Shown: piece after piece, positions 1 to 9,345 of the stretch
How positions within the stretch are numbered: position 1 is the first letter of the stretch
How the letters are laid out: each line of letters opens with the position of its first letter
Assembly (NCBI GenBank): GCA_964519955.1
Contig: CAZFLM010000039.1
Span: forward strand, 1 to 58,308
Length of the DNA stretch: 58,308 nucleotides
Direction: 5' to 3'
DNA from: CAZFLM01 sp964519955
GTDB lineage: Bacteria > Armatimonadota > Chthonomonadetes > Chthonomonadales > CAJBBX01
Notes under the pieces: generated by a model
Seen by the model: only the letters and a program-made list of their open reading frames with translations
Database searches by the model: none
Told to the model about the DNA's origin: nothing
Position numbers and translations under genes: made by a program

Positions 1-251
1 CGGCACGCCTCCATCGCCCCGTCGCTGATGTCGACCGTCCAGACCCGGCCGCCGGTCAGCGAGCAGTACCACGCCCACGCGACGGTGCTCCAGCCGTCGC
101 CGGAGCAGCCGTGGGAGTTGTCCTCGCGCAGCGTCCCCGTTTCGACGATGCACGGCGCCCTGGCCCGCCATGCGTCGAGCATCCTCAAGGCATGCAGAAT
201 GGATGACCGCCTCCCAAACTCCGGCGCGGCCACCCAGTCTGCTTCAGTCAA
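1..251 (-). CDS. Class I SAM-dependent methyltransferase, N-terminal part (runs off the window)
   Basis: The minus-strand frame encodes IVETGT, then GDGWST, then GGRVWTVDIS. This is the motif I order of a Rossmann-fold methyltransferase: a glycine-rich SAM loop, then a beta-strand ending in an acidic residue. Only about 84 residues lie in the window; the C-terminus is beyond the left edge. The start is uncertain: TTG at 251 gives the fullest N-terminus, and ATG at 182 would begin ten residues before the SAM loop. No good ribosome-binding site is visible at either. The substrate cannot be inferred. Confidence 0.55.
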   Translation of the reverse strand, partial: MTEADWVAAPEFGRRSSILHALRMLDAWRARAPCIVETGTLREDNSHGCSGDGWSTVAWAWYCSLTGGRVWTVDISDGAMEAC

Positions 252-383
252 TTTGAACTGCGGACATGGTGGATTGGTCCTAAGTTGGTCGGCTGCGACC
301 CCCGCGATCGAACCCCACGAGGAGCGCGCTCCCCCGCTCGAGGCTAGCAGCGCTGGGCCAGACCGGAGGCGTGTGGGCGTCCA

Positions 384-1046
384 TCAGTGCTTCACCCGAG
401 CGCCAGCCGCAGGCCGGCCCGCAATGGTGTTGGGGCGAGGAACGACCTGCTTGGTGGGTTCGGACTCAGCCAGAACGGCACCGACGTCCCCTGGGCCCAT
501 GCCGTCCTTCCACTCGGAACTGGGCCATAGCGTGTGTCCGTCGTACTGCGCCCCGCCGAACCGCACCCTTGGCGGCCTCGCCGTCCGCAAGGTATAGGAT
601 CTGAGATCGGCACCGCGAATGTCGGCGCCCCTGAAGTCGGCGCTTAGCACGATGGCGCTCTTGAGGTCCGCGCCCCGCAGTGATGCTCCCCGAAGATCGG
701 TGTCGTCCATCCCCACGCCAAGACGACACCCACCAAGATCCGCACCCCTGAGGTCGGTGCCACGCATAGCTGTGCCGACTAGGACGGAACCCCTCATATC
801 TGATCCCCGTAGAGACGCATGGTTCAGTTTGCAGCCGAAGAACGACGAGTTGCCCAGGCGTGTGGCACCAAAGTCGAACTGGCTCAGGTCGTCGTGCTCG
901 TAGTGCGAGCCTCGTAGGTCGCGACCCGCGAGGTTCAGAGGACCACCCCGGAGCCAGACACTCGCTCGACCGAGCGTGGCGTGAAGCAGCGCGCCCAGGA
1001 CGGCGCCGGCGCACGCCGCCAGCATGACACGACTTCGCACGCGCAC
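384..1046 (-). CDS. Pentapeptide-repeat protein with N-terminal membrane anchor
   Basis: A 220-residue protein. Residues 8-28 are hydrophobic and fit a signal or anchor segment. From about residue 38 to 150 the chain is built from A(D/N)LRG-type pentapeptides (DLRGADLGG, DLRGASLRGADLK and similar), which fold as a right-handed quadrilateral beta-helix. The last 70 residues are unstructured or form a small domain. The gene lies 43 bp downstream of the stop of an RHS-repeat protein on the same strand. In polymorphic toxin loci that is where an immunity gene sits, so an immunity role is possible but is inference. The family itself does not predict a biochemical activity. Confidence 0.85.
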   Translation of the reverse strand: MRVRSRVMLAACAGAVLGALLHATLGRASVWLRGGPLNLAGRDLRGSHYEHDDLSQFDFGATRLGNSSFFGCKLNHASLRGSDMRGSVLVGTAMRGTDLRGADLGGCRLGVGMDDTDLRGASLRGADLKSAIVLSADFRGADIRGADLRSYTLRTARPPRVRFGGAQYDGHTLWPSSEWKDGMGPGDVGAVLAESEPTKQVVPRPNTIAGRPAAGARVKH

Positions 1047-1089
1047 ATACCTCCCGCCCTGCCCCAGGATGAACTCACTGGCCAGGGAC

Positions 1090-3444
1090 TCAGTACCAGC
1101 CGTACTCGGTACCGTCCTTCAGATGGTAGTCTAGCCGAGGCGCCGACTGCCCGCACGACGCGCACTTGGACAACTCGCCTGGGCTCTTCGGGGTTGGGAA
1201 TCTCCCCTCGAGCCATCCCCTATAGGCGGCCTTCGTCCACTCGCTCTTCCACCGCGCGTCACGCGGATGACGGTACACTGTCTGCGAGAACCTACTCAGC
1301 GCAGCGCCACACCAGTTCCATCGGTACACATAACTAGTGGCTTGGTCCTCGGTCCACCAGTCACCCTCCCGCTCCTGGAAGTAGTGGAGGTCGATCGTCT
1401 CATTGAGGAAGTCATGGCATAGACGAAACGCGTAGCCGAAGAGCAGGTAGTTGACTGCCCACGCCGGCCAGCACTGGCCATCAACGCTGACGGTGTTGAT
1501 GCAGGTCGCGCACCCCTGTGTCCGCCAGTAATCCTGGAACACCTGACCGGTGTCGCTGTATAGCTCGTAGATATCCCACCCATTGGGATTGGCGAAGTGG
1601 CTGCACATGCCCCGGAGTGAGCTGGGATTGGACCGGTACCGCTGGCCAACGCGGATGAGAAGGTTCCGCAGGGCTGCCCCGACCTCAGGCCCGCATGTAC
1701 CACCAGCCTGCCAGGTTGGGGTCTCTGGATCTGTAGGTTCAGGTAGAAAGAGGTTGGGATGTGGCACCGGCAGCCAAGGGAATAGACTTGACTGAAGGCC
1801 GGTTGGGTCGTGATCGGTAACGACCCGATTCCGCACATACCCGTACAAGGTCCAATCCCCGCCATCGAACCCAATCGGGTCCCTGCTCATCCACCGCCCC
1901 TGGTCCACCCGCAGGTGCCGCGCCCGCACGTACAGCCGCGAGGCCGTGTCGCGGAAGTAGCCCCACTGCCCGAACGCCTTGAACGGGTCTTCGATCGTGC
2001 CCGTGCGCGCCAGCTCCACGCCCCACGCGTCCGTTATCAGCGTATCCGTCGCAGCCTGCGAGGCGTCCAGCAGCGCCCGCGTGTTGCCCTGGAAGTCCGG
2101 CACGTAGAAGCGCGACGCACCAGACCGGCGCTGCGCATACTTGCCGCCCCACATGCCCGGCAGGTCCGTGTGCTGGGCAACTGTTACGAGCGATGCATCC
2201 GTCTCGATGAACACGTTCTCGCCGTCGCGGACGTAGTGCACGGTGCCGGTGGCGGTTGCCTTGCTCTGCCGCATGCTGTCCGCCGAGTACGTGTTCGTCT
2301 GCGTCTGCCCGGCCGCAGCCACCGAGAGCATGCGGTTCTCGCTATCCCACGCGTACGTGGTCAGCGCGCCGCCGGCGTTCTCCAGCGTCAGGCTCCCGTT
2401 GGCGTCGTAGCTGCTCGTGGTTACGACGCCGGTCGGGGCTTGGCTGGTAACCAGCGCGTTGGCGGCGTTGTAGGTGCAGGTCGTGATGCCTGTCGCGTCC
2501 GTCTTGGTCAGCCGATTGCCCAGGCCGTCGTAGGCGTAGCTCGCGTCGATGGCCGTAGCACCCGAACGCTGCTCGCGCGTCAGTTGGTAGGATGCGTCAT
2601 ACGAGTAGGTCACCCGCGAGCCGTCCAACTCCACCACGCTCGTCCGGTTGCCTACCGCGTCGTAGCTCGCCGTGTAGACCGCCACCGGCGAGGAGATGAG
2701 CGTCTCACGCCCGCCGGCGTCGTAACCGCGCGAGATGGATGCTCCATTGCCAAGGACCCGCTGCGCCTCGCGGTCCAGCGCATCGTAGGAGAGGGTCGTC
2801 GCCTCGGCCCACGGGTTCACGATGCCCGTGATCCTCGACTGGGCATCGTAGCTGTAGGTTGTGCGCCCGTTGTCTGGGTCGACCAGCACCGTGCGGTTCC
2901 CGGTCGCGTCGAACGAGTAGGCGAGCGCCTTCCCGACCCCGTTCACCACGCCCGTCTGCCGCCCAGCCGCGTCGTACTGGAACGTGGTTACCCCCGTCAC
3001 GTCCTGCATCGTCGCCTGCCGCCCGTCCGAGTCGAACGTGAACGTGACGCGCGTTCCATCCACGTAGACCTGCCCGGTCACCCGGTTGAGCGCATCCACC
3101 GTGTACGTAGTCGGCCAGTTCCGCGCATCCACCCGCAGCAGAGTGTTGCCCACGCCGTCGAACTGGTAGGTCGTGTAGGCTCCCAGCGGGTCCTGCGTCG
3201 CCTGCACCATGCCGCGCGCGTCGTACAGGTTGCTCGTCCGGTGCCCGTTGGCGTCCACCACCGCGAGCTGCCGCCCCGCCGCGTCGAAGACGAAGCTGGT
3301 CAGGTACCCCCTCGCATCCTGCTGCGCGATGACCCGGCCCGTCGCGTCGTAGAGGCTGCTCGTCCGGTTGCCCAGGGCGTCCACGTTCGCCAGCTGCCGT
3401 CCTGCGGCAAGGCGTTCGGGGGCAGTCCCCGCAACAGAGGCCAC
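1090..3444 (-). CDS. RHS-repeat protein, N-terminally truncated, with 234-residue variable tip
   Basis: About 550 residues of YD/RHS repeats (units such as YDAAGRQT and DALGNRTS) lead into the RHS core, which ends in the signature GRWMSRDPIGF ... DPTGL. A variable C-terminal region of 234 residues follows. It is rich in Cys and Trp and has CxxC pairs (CATC, CASC), and I do not recognise it; in this family such tips are often toxins. The protein begins inside a repeat unit and has no signal peptide or N-terminal domain. The GTG start at 3444 is only the first available start; the frame stays open to about 3513. This looks like a displaced C-terminal RHS cassette rather than a full RHS protein. 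Confidence 0.85.
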   Translation of the reverse strand: MASVAGTAPERLAAGRQLANVDALGNRTSSLYDATGRVIAQQDARGYLTSFVFDAAGRQLAVVDANGHRTSNLYDARGMVQATQDPLGAYTTYQFDGVGNTLLRVDARNWPTTYTVDALNRVTGQVYVDGTRVTFTFDSDGRQATMQDVTGVTTFQYDAAGRQTGVVNGVGKALAYSFDATGNRTVLVDPDNGRTTYSYDAQSRITGIVNPWAEATTLSYDALDREAQRVLGNGASISRGYDAGGRETLISSPVAVYTASYDAVGNRTSVVELDGSRVTYSYDASYQLTREQRSGATAIDASYAYDGLGNRLTKTDATGITTCTYNAANALVTSQAPTGVVTTSSYDANGSLTLENAGGALTTYAWDSENRMLSVAAAGQTQTNTYSADSMRQSKATATGTVHYVRDGENVFIETDASLVTVAQHTDLPGMWGGKYAQRRSGASRFYVPDFQGNTRALLDASQAATDTLITDAWGVELARTGTIEDPFKAFGQWGYFRDTASRLYVRARHLRVDQGRWMSRDPIGFDGGDWTLYGYVRNRVVTDHDPTGLQSSLFPWLPVPHPNLFLPEPTDPETPTWQAGGTCGPEVGAALRNLLIRVGQRYRSNPSSLRGMCSHFANPNGWDIYELYSDTGQVFQDYWRTQGCATCINTVSVDGQCWPAWAVNYLLFGYAFRLCHDFLNETIDLHYFQEREGDWWTEDQATSYVYRWNWCGAALSRFSQTVYRHPRDARWKSEWTKAAYRGWLEGRFPTPKSPGELSKCASCGQSAPRLDYHLKDGTEYGWY

Positions 3445-3510
3445 GTATCCAGCAGCGCGTGCCTGCGCTCCGCACGACCGGCAGGGCGCGGCGCGCCTCA
3501 GGCAGACGCC

Positions 3511-4248
3511 TCACGGTCGTGTCGCCCCTGGCCCTGCGGCGTCATCACCCACAGGCCTGAGGAGTTCATCGCCACCAGACGGCGTGACAGGGCGAAGAAG
3601 AGCACCCCCAAGCACCGGATCCGCGGGACGGAGTAGCACGCCCCCTCGTTGGGCATCGGCGCGCACCTGTAGTAGGTGGTCTCGGCAGAGCACCGCAGCC
3701 TCGCGCAGCCTGTCTCCGCGCGCTGTCGCGGCAAGATTCGCAACGACGGGCAGAGCGTCGACGATCCCTGCAACGGCTAGGTACTCTAGGACCGCCTTCT
3801 GGACCGGCTCCGCCGAAGCGTCCTGGTCCTTTAGCTGCAAGGTGAGAGCACGGACCGCATCTCGGCCGAGGATGAGACCGTCCGCAGCTGCCGCTGGCAG
3901 CAGTGCGGCGATCCGGGCCCAAGCTCGGCTCGCGCGTGAGCCGCTGAGCCAGTTTTGCGTTACGAAGATCGCCTCGGGGATCAACGCCGGGCTATCGAGC
4001 TCCTCCACAGCGGCAAGATACACCCGCCTCCACCACACGAGCATGCCCGCCATCCCTGCTGGCAGCGCCACCATGACAAGGGGCGGCATCAGCCACAGCC
4101 ACCAGTAGTCGGCTCTGGAGATGAGCCCGAACGACAGAGTGGTCGCACCGGCGTAGCTTCCCGCGAACGCCCAGAGCGTCCTGCAACGCAGGGCACGCGC
4201 CCCCTGGAGAGCGCCCACGCGCTCTCCCTCATTCCTCGGGAGTCTCAT
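3511..4248 (-). CDS. Membrane protein with alpha-helical body and LLRP-repeat tail
   Basis: A 245-residue protein of unknown function. Residues 25-75 form two hydrophobic segments (around FAGSYAGATTLSFGL and MPPLVMVALPAGMAGMLVWW). A helical central region follows (about 85-200), resembling irregular HEAT-like helices. The C-terminus carries three LLRP(A/V) motifs spaced 13-15 residues apart (GGVLLRPA, GGALLRPV, DELLRPV). It lies between the two RHS genes on the same strand, so it may be the partner or immunity gene of the upstream RHS protein; that is inference, and the gap to that gene is over 700 bp. The start at 4248 is the first ATG. Confidence 0.6.
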   Translation of the reverse strand: MRLPRNEGERVGALQGARALRCRTLWAFAGSYAGATTLSFGLISRADYWWLWLMPPLVMVALPAGMAGMLVWWRRVYLAAVEELDSPALIPEAIFVTQNWLSGSRASRAWARIAALLPAAAADGLILGRDAVRALTLQLKDQDASAEPVQKAVLEYLAVAGIVDALPVVANLAATARGDRLREAAVLCRDHLLQVRADAQRGGVLLRPADPVLGGALLRPVTPSGGDELLRPVGDDAAGPGATRP

Positions 4249-4985
4249 TCAGTCACCCCGTTGTGCAGTGTAGACGCGGCCCAGTGCCCATTGCTCGTGC
4301 CCGCCACGGCTGGCCTCGCCTACCCACCCTCACTTCGAGGGCCAACAGCCGGCCATGTACAGCGACTGCGATCAGCTTCGGCACAGCACACTCCCTTTCC
4401 TCGCCAGGATCAGCGTACTTGCCGGCTGCGGTCCACGATCTGCGCTAGCGTGTCACCCGAGCGCCGAATCGGTCGGCTTCCTGCAGCCGGTCCGTGTCTC
4501 TGTTCTGTTGGCGGCGTCGTCCAGGCGATCGTCGAGCACCGTTGATCGCGCATCTCCGGCAGGCGCAGCGAGAGAGGCAGGTACGCCACAAGCAGTCTAC
4601 GAACGGCGAGGTCGCTCCTGACCTGCCGGAGGCGAGACTTGCCTCTCTGGGCACGCCGACGACCCGGTTGTTGGTGGGTGGTATCGTGCTGGCGTTGCTG
4701 CCGCACCTCTTGACGGGTAGCTGACGGCGGTCGCCGACGTGCCCGCGCGGCAGGCGTTCGCCTCTACTCCCTCAGATGGGCACCTGCTCGTCCACGCGGA
4801 GACCCCTTGAGCCAGCTCACCAGCACCGTTGCGGCGCGCGGGCGTTCGCCGCAGAGGGGCTTCTGCTATGCCCGATGCAGCGCCGCGGCGATCGGAGTTG
4901 AGGGCTCGTGTCCTGCCCCTCAGACTGGATTCACAGGTCCCCCCGATACCTTGGCTGCACCCCAACACGATGTGGGGTCGCTCCC
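4249..4985. other. Intergenic stretch, nothing recognised
   Basis: This 737-bp stretch separates the 245-residue membrane protein from the stop of the second RHS gene. All reading frames give low-complexity Arg/Ala/Pro-rich translations without a convincing start, ribosome-binding site or domain. No RNA gene or repeat was recognised. It may be a decayed RHS partner gene, but no homology is visible to support that. Confidence 0.5.
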
Positions 4986-7900
4986 TTACTGCAAACGCAT
5001 ACGCACGCCACCGCTGTAGTCGCCCCGCTTGTAGTGGTAGTAGAGGGTCTGCATATCAGCACACGTCTCCATGCTGTACGTCCAGTCCCAGCACACGTAG
5101 AACGGTGGCACGTACCATGGCGGGTTGGTGCACGAGATTCGCATGCACTCGCACAGGTACGCCTCCCTCTCGTCGTCAAAACCTACCAGCGGAGTGCAGA
5201 CGGTGCTCTTGTCCGCGCCCACACCGGGTAGAAACACTGGGCCGAATCCAATCCACCTATGATGCTTCCTGTCCCATCGGTGCCAGCGGAAGCGCCCTGG
5301 TATCAGTTGGAGGTGCGTGTCGTCATTCTCGCACCTACCGCCATTAGTCCAGTAGAATCCGTAGGCACCGCACTGATTGGTCGATATAAACACGTGCTGA
5401 ATGCCAAGCGGTGGGCCGTACACAACGCATCGGTACGCCCTGAGCCCGGTGGGGTCCTGCCCCCCCGACGGTACGTCAGCCGCGTACGCATGCGTGTTCC
5501 AGTCCCCACCTGCAAACCCGATCGGGTCCTCTGTCAGCCACCGCCCGTAGTCCGGCCGCAGCACGCGAGCCCGCACGTACAGCCGCCCAGCCGCGTCTCT
5601 GTAGTAGCCCAGCGTGCCCACGTAGCGGAACGGGGTGGCCGAGGAGCCAACATGGCTCCGCTCCTCGCCATATGGCCAGTACTCGAACGTGTCCGTCACG
5701 TTCAGCGACGCGTCCAGCAGCAGCGACGTGGAGCCCAGCGGGTCGGCCACGTACCAGTTGCGCAAGCCGGAGCGCTTCTCCGCCAGGATCTCGCCGCCCT
5801 GCACCACGTAGAGCACCGTCGAGGTCGCGCGCTCCTGCAGGTAGTCGTCGCCGTCCCATACGAAGAGCGTCTGCGTGCCGCCGGGCTCCTGCGCGGTGCG
5901 GCGCAGGCCGGTCGCCGAGTAGGTGTACGTGCTGAGCGTCGCGTCCGGGTTCACGATTCCCGTCAGGTGGTTCTCGGGATCGTACTGGTAGGTCGTGACC
6001 GCCGCGCCGAGCGTCTCCGTGCTCAGGTTCCCGTTCGCGTCGTAGGCGACGGTCGTCACGTTGGCGCCCTGCGTCACGGTCTGCAGGCGGTTGCCCGCGT
6101 CGTACGTCATCGTCATCGGCGAGGAGCCGTCCTGCGCCTTGGTCAGGATGTTGCCCGCCGCATCGTAGACGAACGTGGCGTTGGCGCTTGCCGCCTGCTG
6201 CCCGGTCAGTCGGTACGCGCTGTCATACGTCCACGTGGTCACCACGCCATCGTGGTTGCGGCCGACGCGGTTGCCCGCGCCGTCCCACGCGTCGGTGAAC
6301 GTGGTGATGGGCACGCCCGCTGCCGTCGCCTCGACCTGCTGCGTCAGGCGTCCGGCCGCATCGAAGGCGTAGCTGCGCGTCGCCCCGCTCGCGTCCTGCA
6401 GGCCGATGCGCTGGCCCGCCGGGTCGTAGCTCGTCGTGGTCACCTTGCCGTCGGTGTCCGTGATGGTCCGGCTGCGGCCGAGCGGGTCATACGTGTAGGT
6501 CTGGCGCTGGCTGTCCGGGTTCACCACCACCGTCCGGCTGCCCCGCGCGTCGTAGGTCCGCGTGAGGATGAGGCTGCCAGGCAGCGTCTCCTGCACCAGC
6601 TCGCCCCGCGCCGAGTAGCTGTACTGCGTGTTGCCGCTCGCGTCGCCCATCTGCGTCGTGCGCCCAAGCGCGTCGTACTGGTAGGTGACGCGCGTCGCGT
6701 CGGAGTAGAGGATGCCGGTGTTGGCCCCACGCGCGTCGTAGGTCAGCGTCTTGGTCTGCCCCTTCGCGTCGATGGCCGCCGTGTTGCGGCTGGCCGCGTC
6801 GTACTGCTGCGTCGCGACGAAGCCCAGCGGGTTGACCGTCGCCTGCGTCCGCCCCAGCACGTCGTAGACGGTCGTGTAGACGTAGCCGCGTGCGTCCTGA
6901 ACCGTCACCTGCCGGCGCGCGTTGTCGAAGCCGAAGGTGACGCGGTTCCCCAGTCCATCGACGCTGGCAACCACGCGGCCCGCATTGTCATATACGCTCG
7001 TGCTGAGGACGCCGTTCGCATCCTGGCTGAAGATGCGGCGGCTCGCGGCGTCGTAGTTCTGCGTCGTGCGGTAGCCCAGAGCGTCCACGCTCGCGATGCC
7101 CCGGCCGGCCGCGTCGTAGACGGTCGTGGAGAGGTTCCCGTTCGCGTCCTGCCGCGCCACCGCCGCCCCGCGCGCGTCGTAGACCACCGTGCTGCGGTAG
7201 CCCAGGGCGTCGATGCTCGCGATGCCACGCCCGGCCAGGTCGTAGACCTGCGTGCTGCGGTAGCCCAGGGCGTCCACGCTGGCCTGCACCCGGCCCCGGC
7301 TGTCGTAGACCGCGGTGCTGCGGTTCCCCAGCGCGTCGATGGAGGCGACCCGGCGCGAGGCGTTGTCGTAGACGACCGTGCTGCGGTAGCCCAGGGCATC
7401 CACGCTGGCCTGCGGGCGACCCGCCCCGTCGTAGACCGTGGTCGTGCGGTAGCCCAGCGCGTCCTGCCGGGCGAGCGGACGGCCCGCCGCATCGTAGATG
7501 GCGGTGCTGCGATTGCCCAGCGGGTCCACGCTGGCGATGGCGCGGCCCAGCGCGTCGTAGACGGTCGTGCAGAAGCTGCCCAGCATGTCCTGCACGCCCG
7601 TTGGCTTGTCGAACACGTTGTAAGTGATGCTCGTCCGGTTGCCCAGCGGGTCGATCCGCACCACCGCGTTCCCCACCGAGTCGTAGCCCACCGAGGACGT
7701 ATTGCCCAGCGGGTCGGTCTGGGTGAGGGGACGGTTGCGGGCGTCGTAGGTCGTCGTGGACGTGTTGCCCAGCGCGTCGGTCACCGCGACCACGTTGCCG
7801 GCCAGGTCGAAGGTGTAGGTCGTCACGTTCCCCACCGCGTCGGTGACGCTGGTGCGGTTGCCGAGCGAGTCGTAGCCATAGGTCGTAACGCAGCCCAGCG

Positions 7901-8180
7901 GGTCGGTCACCGCCGCAACCTGCCCGCGCCCGTTGTAGGCGAAGCTGGTGTGGTTCCCCAGCGGGTCCACGGTCACCTGCGGCCGGCGCTTGGCGCCCGT
8001 CGTGTCGAACGAGCTGCCCGCGTAGCCGTAGATCGTCGTCGCGATCGCCCCGTCCGCGTAGATGACGGTCGTCACGTTGTTGTAGGCGTCGCGCTGAATG
8101 GTCGTCCGGTAGCCCAGCGCGCAGGACGACCCAGCACGAGTCCGCTTACGAAGGCAGAGCATGACGCTACCACAGTACAA
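4986..8180 (-). CDS. RHS-repeat protein, N-terminally truncated, with 151-residue variable tip
   Basis: A 1064-residue product. Roughly 40 tandem YD repeats of about 21 residues (consensus VDALGYRSTVVYDxAGR) lead to the RHS core motif ending GRWLTEDPIGF ... DPTGL. The variable tip is 151 residues long, has a Cys-rich end, and is unrelated to the tip of the other RHS gene. The first 20 residues (MYCGSV...) are not RHS sequence; the repeats begin abruptly at ALGYRTT, so the gene looks cut by recombination inside a repeat unit. No signal peptide or secretion domain remains. The true start is uncertain. Confidence 0.85.
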   Translation of the reverse strand: MYCGSVMLCLRKRTRAGSSCALGYRTTIQRDAYNNVTTVIYADGAIATTIYGYAGSSFDTTGAKRRPQVTVDPLGNHTSFAYNGRGQVAAVTDPLGCVTTYGYDSLGNRTSVTDAVGNVTTYTFDLAGNVVAVTDALGNTSTTTYDARNRPLTQTDPLGNTSSVGYDSVGNAVVRIDPLGNRTSITYNVFDKPTGVQDMLGSFCTTVYDALGRAIASVDPLGNRSTAIYDAAGRPLARQDALGYRTTTVYDGAGRPQASVDALGYRSTVVYDNASRRVASIDALGNRSTAVYDSRGRVQASVDALGYRSTQVYDLAGRGIASIDALGYRSTVVYDARGAAVARQDANGNLSTTVYDAAGRGIASVDALGYRTTQNYDAASRRIFSQDANGVLSTSVYDNAGRVVASVDGLGNRVTFGFDNARRQVTVQDARGYVYTTVYDVLGRTQATVNPLGFVATQQYDAASRNTAAIDAKGQTKTLTYDARGANTGILYSDATRVTYQYDALGRTTQMGDASGNTQYSYSARGELVQETLPGSLILTRTYDARGSRTVVVNPDSQRQTYTYDPLGRSRTITDTDGKVTTTSYDPAGQRIGLQDASGATRSYAFDAAGRLTQQVEATAAGVPITTFTDAWDGAGNRVGRNHDGVVTTWTYDSAYRLTGQQAASANATFVYDAAGNILTKAQDGSSPMTMTYDAGNRLQTVTQGANVTTVAYDANGNLSTETLGAAVTTYQYDPENHLTGIVNPDATLSTYTYSATGLRRTAQEPGGTQTLFVWDGDDYLQERATSTVLYVVQGGEILAEKRSGLRNWYVADPLGSTSLLLDASLNVTDTFEYWPYGEERSHVGSSATPFRYVGTLGYYRDAAGRLYVRARVLRPDYGRWLTEDPIGFAGGDWNTHAYAADVPSGGQDPTGLRAYRCVVYGPPLGIQHVFISTNQCGAYGFYWTNGGRCENDDTHLQLIPGRFRWHRWDRKHHRWIGFGPVFLPGVGADKSTVCTPLVGFDDEREAYLCECMRISCTNPPWYVPPFYVCWDWTYSMETCADMQTLYYHYKRGDYSGGVRMRLQ
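6950..7580 (-). repeat. Tandem 63-bp repeat array inside the RHS gene
   Basis: About ten near-identical 63-bp units (21 codons each) encode LGYRST(V/A)VYD-x-AGR-x-x-ASVDA. On the plus strand each carries a phrase close to 'cggtagcccagggcgtc'. The units are far more alike than RHS repeats elsewhere in the gene, which suggests recent expansion or gene conversion. Confidence 0.75.
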
Positions 8181-8479
8181 CCCGCGCGAATGGCAACTGG
8201 ACCAGTCGGTTCGTCAGCGTCAGCAGTCGTGCCGGCCCACCCGTCTCGGGGTCGGCGGAAGAGGAGGACTAACCAGAAAGGCGACACAACCATGATACGA
8301 CGGCGTGGGGCGGTTGGTCAAGAGCCTGCACGCGTTCCCCGGAGCGAACCGCCGGGATCGGCAAGGCCTGTCCAAGCCGTATCCTGGTGTCGGGGCTTGG
8401 ATACGGCTCGGCTATGTACGGGGCACTGCCTGCGGATTGCCGCGCGCTCTGCCGATACCGTGGGCAGGAGGAACAAGCG

Positions 8480-9157
8480 ATGGCCAGGGTGCTGGAGAGC
8501 TTGCTGGCGAACGGCCTCACCGGGCGGGCCGGCAACGCCGTGTTCGTGCGCACCAAGCGCGGCGTCGTCGTGAGGTCGCGGGTGGTGCCGCGCGACCCGC
8601 GCACGGCGGAGCAGGAGGCGGTGCGCGCCCGCATGCGCGCCGCGGTGGAAGCCTGGCGCGCGCTCTCGCCCGAGCAGGCCGCGCGGTGGGCTGCCTACGC
8701 GGCCGGCCAGCGCGAGGAGGACCCGCGCACCGGCGCGGCCGTGTCGCCCAGCGCGTACGGGGCGTTCGTGCGCCTGGCCACGCGGTTCCAGCGAGTGAGC
8801 CCCGGCGTCCCCATTCCCGCCGATCCGCCCGAGTACCCGTTCGCGGGGGATGAGGTGCGCATCGCCGCCGAGGGCGCGCCCGGCGAGGTGGTCTTCCGCG
8901 CGTCCGGGCCCACTTCCGGCCACGTGCGCGTCGAGCTGTTCGTGCAGCCGCTCCGCTTCGCCCACCAGTCGCCGCAGGCCCGCGGCTACCGCTCCCGAGC
9001 CTACGCGGCGTTCGCCGAGCCGGGCCTGGAGGCGCGCGTCGCCGCGACCTCGGCCTGGGCGGCTCCCGCCTACCGGTTCGTCGACACGCGCACCGGCCAG
9101 GTCACCGCGCTCGTCACGCTGCCCGTGGTGCCGACGATCGCGGTTGTGTCCCACTGA
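8480..9157 (+). CDS. Uncharacterised protein, phage/DUF6266-like N-terminus
   Basis: A 225-residue protein. The ATG at 8480 is chosen because GGCAGGAGGAAC precedes it at good spacing; the upstream in-frame extension is unsupported. The N-terminal 70 residues (GNAVFVRTKRG, RSRVVPRDPRTAEQ, WRALSPEQAARWAAYA) follow a pattern I associate with small proteins of unknown function in which 'RTxxQ' and a Trp-rich helix recur. The C-terminal half is beta-rich. No catalytic motif is visible. It converges on the stalk-domain gene, with a strong hairpin between them. Confidence 0.6.
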   Translation: MARVLESLLANGLTGRAGNAVFVRTKRGVVVRSRVVPRDPRTAEQEAVRARMRAAVEAWRALSPEQAARWAAYAAGQREEDPRTGAAVSPSAYGAFVRLATRFQRVSPGVPIPADPPEYPFAGDEVRIAAEGAPGEVVFRASGPTSGHVRVELFVQPLRFAHQSPQARGYRSRAYAAFAEPGLEARVAATSAWAAPAYRFVDTRTGQVTALVTLPVVPTIAVVSH

Positions 9158-9278
9158 GAGGTGCCGCCAACCGCGCGCCGTGGCCGGCGATGCACCGTTG
9201 GCGCGAGAGGCCCGGCCCGAGGCGCGGTGCCGCCTCGACGGACACGTCCCGCTGGCGCCCGTGGCCGCGCCGCGCAAC

Positions 9279-9316
9279 CGGGGCCCGCACGCTGCGCTTG
9301 AAGCCTGCGGGCCCCG
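9279..9316. terminator. Hairpin between convergent genes
   Basis: A perfect 11-bp inverted repeat (CGGGGCCCGCA / TGCGGGCCCCG) with a 16-nt loop lies between the ends of two convergent genes. There is no T-tract on either side, so it is a terminator-like structure or a barrier to read-through rather than a classical intrinsic terminator. Confidence 0.55.
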
Positions 9317-9345
9317 ACCTTAACGGCCCATGCGCGCCCGGGCGA

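Noticed and set aside
1810..3636. Long plus-strand open frame opposite the first RHS gene
   Set aside because: Arg/Val/His-rich shadow of the antisense RHS repeats; no start context or domain. The same applies to the plus-strand frame at 5259-8573.
6950..7580. Regularly spaced repeats resembling a CRISPR array
   Set aside because: The spacing is 63 bp in phase with codons and encodes RHS units. There are no unique spacers and no cas genes.
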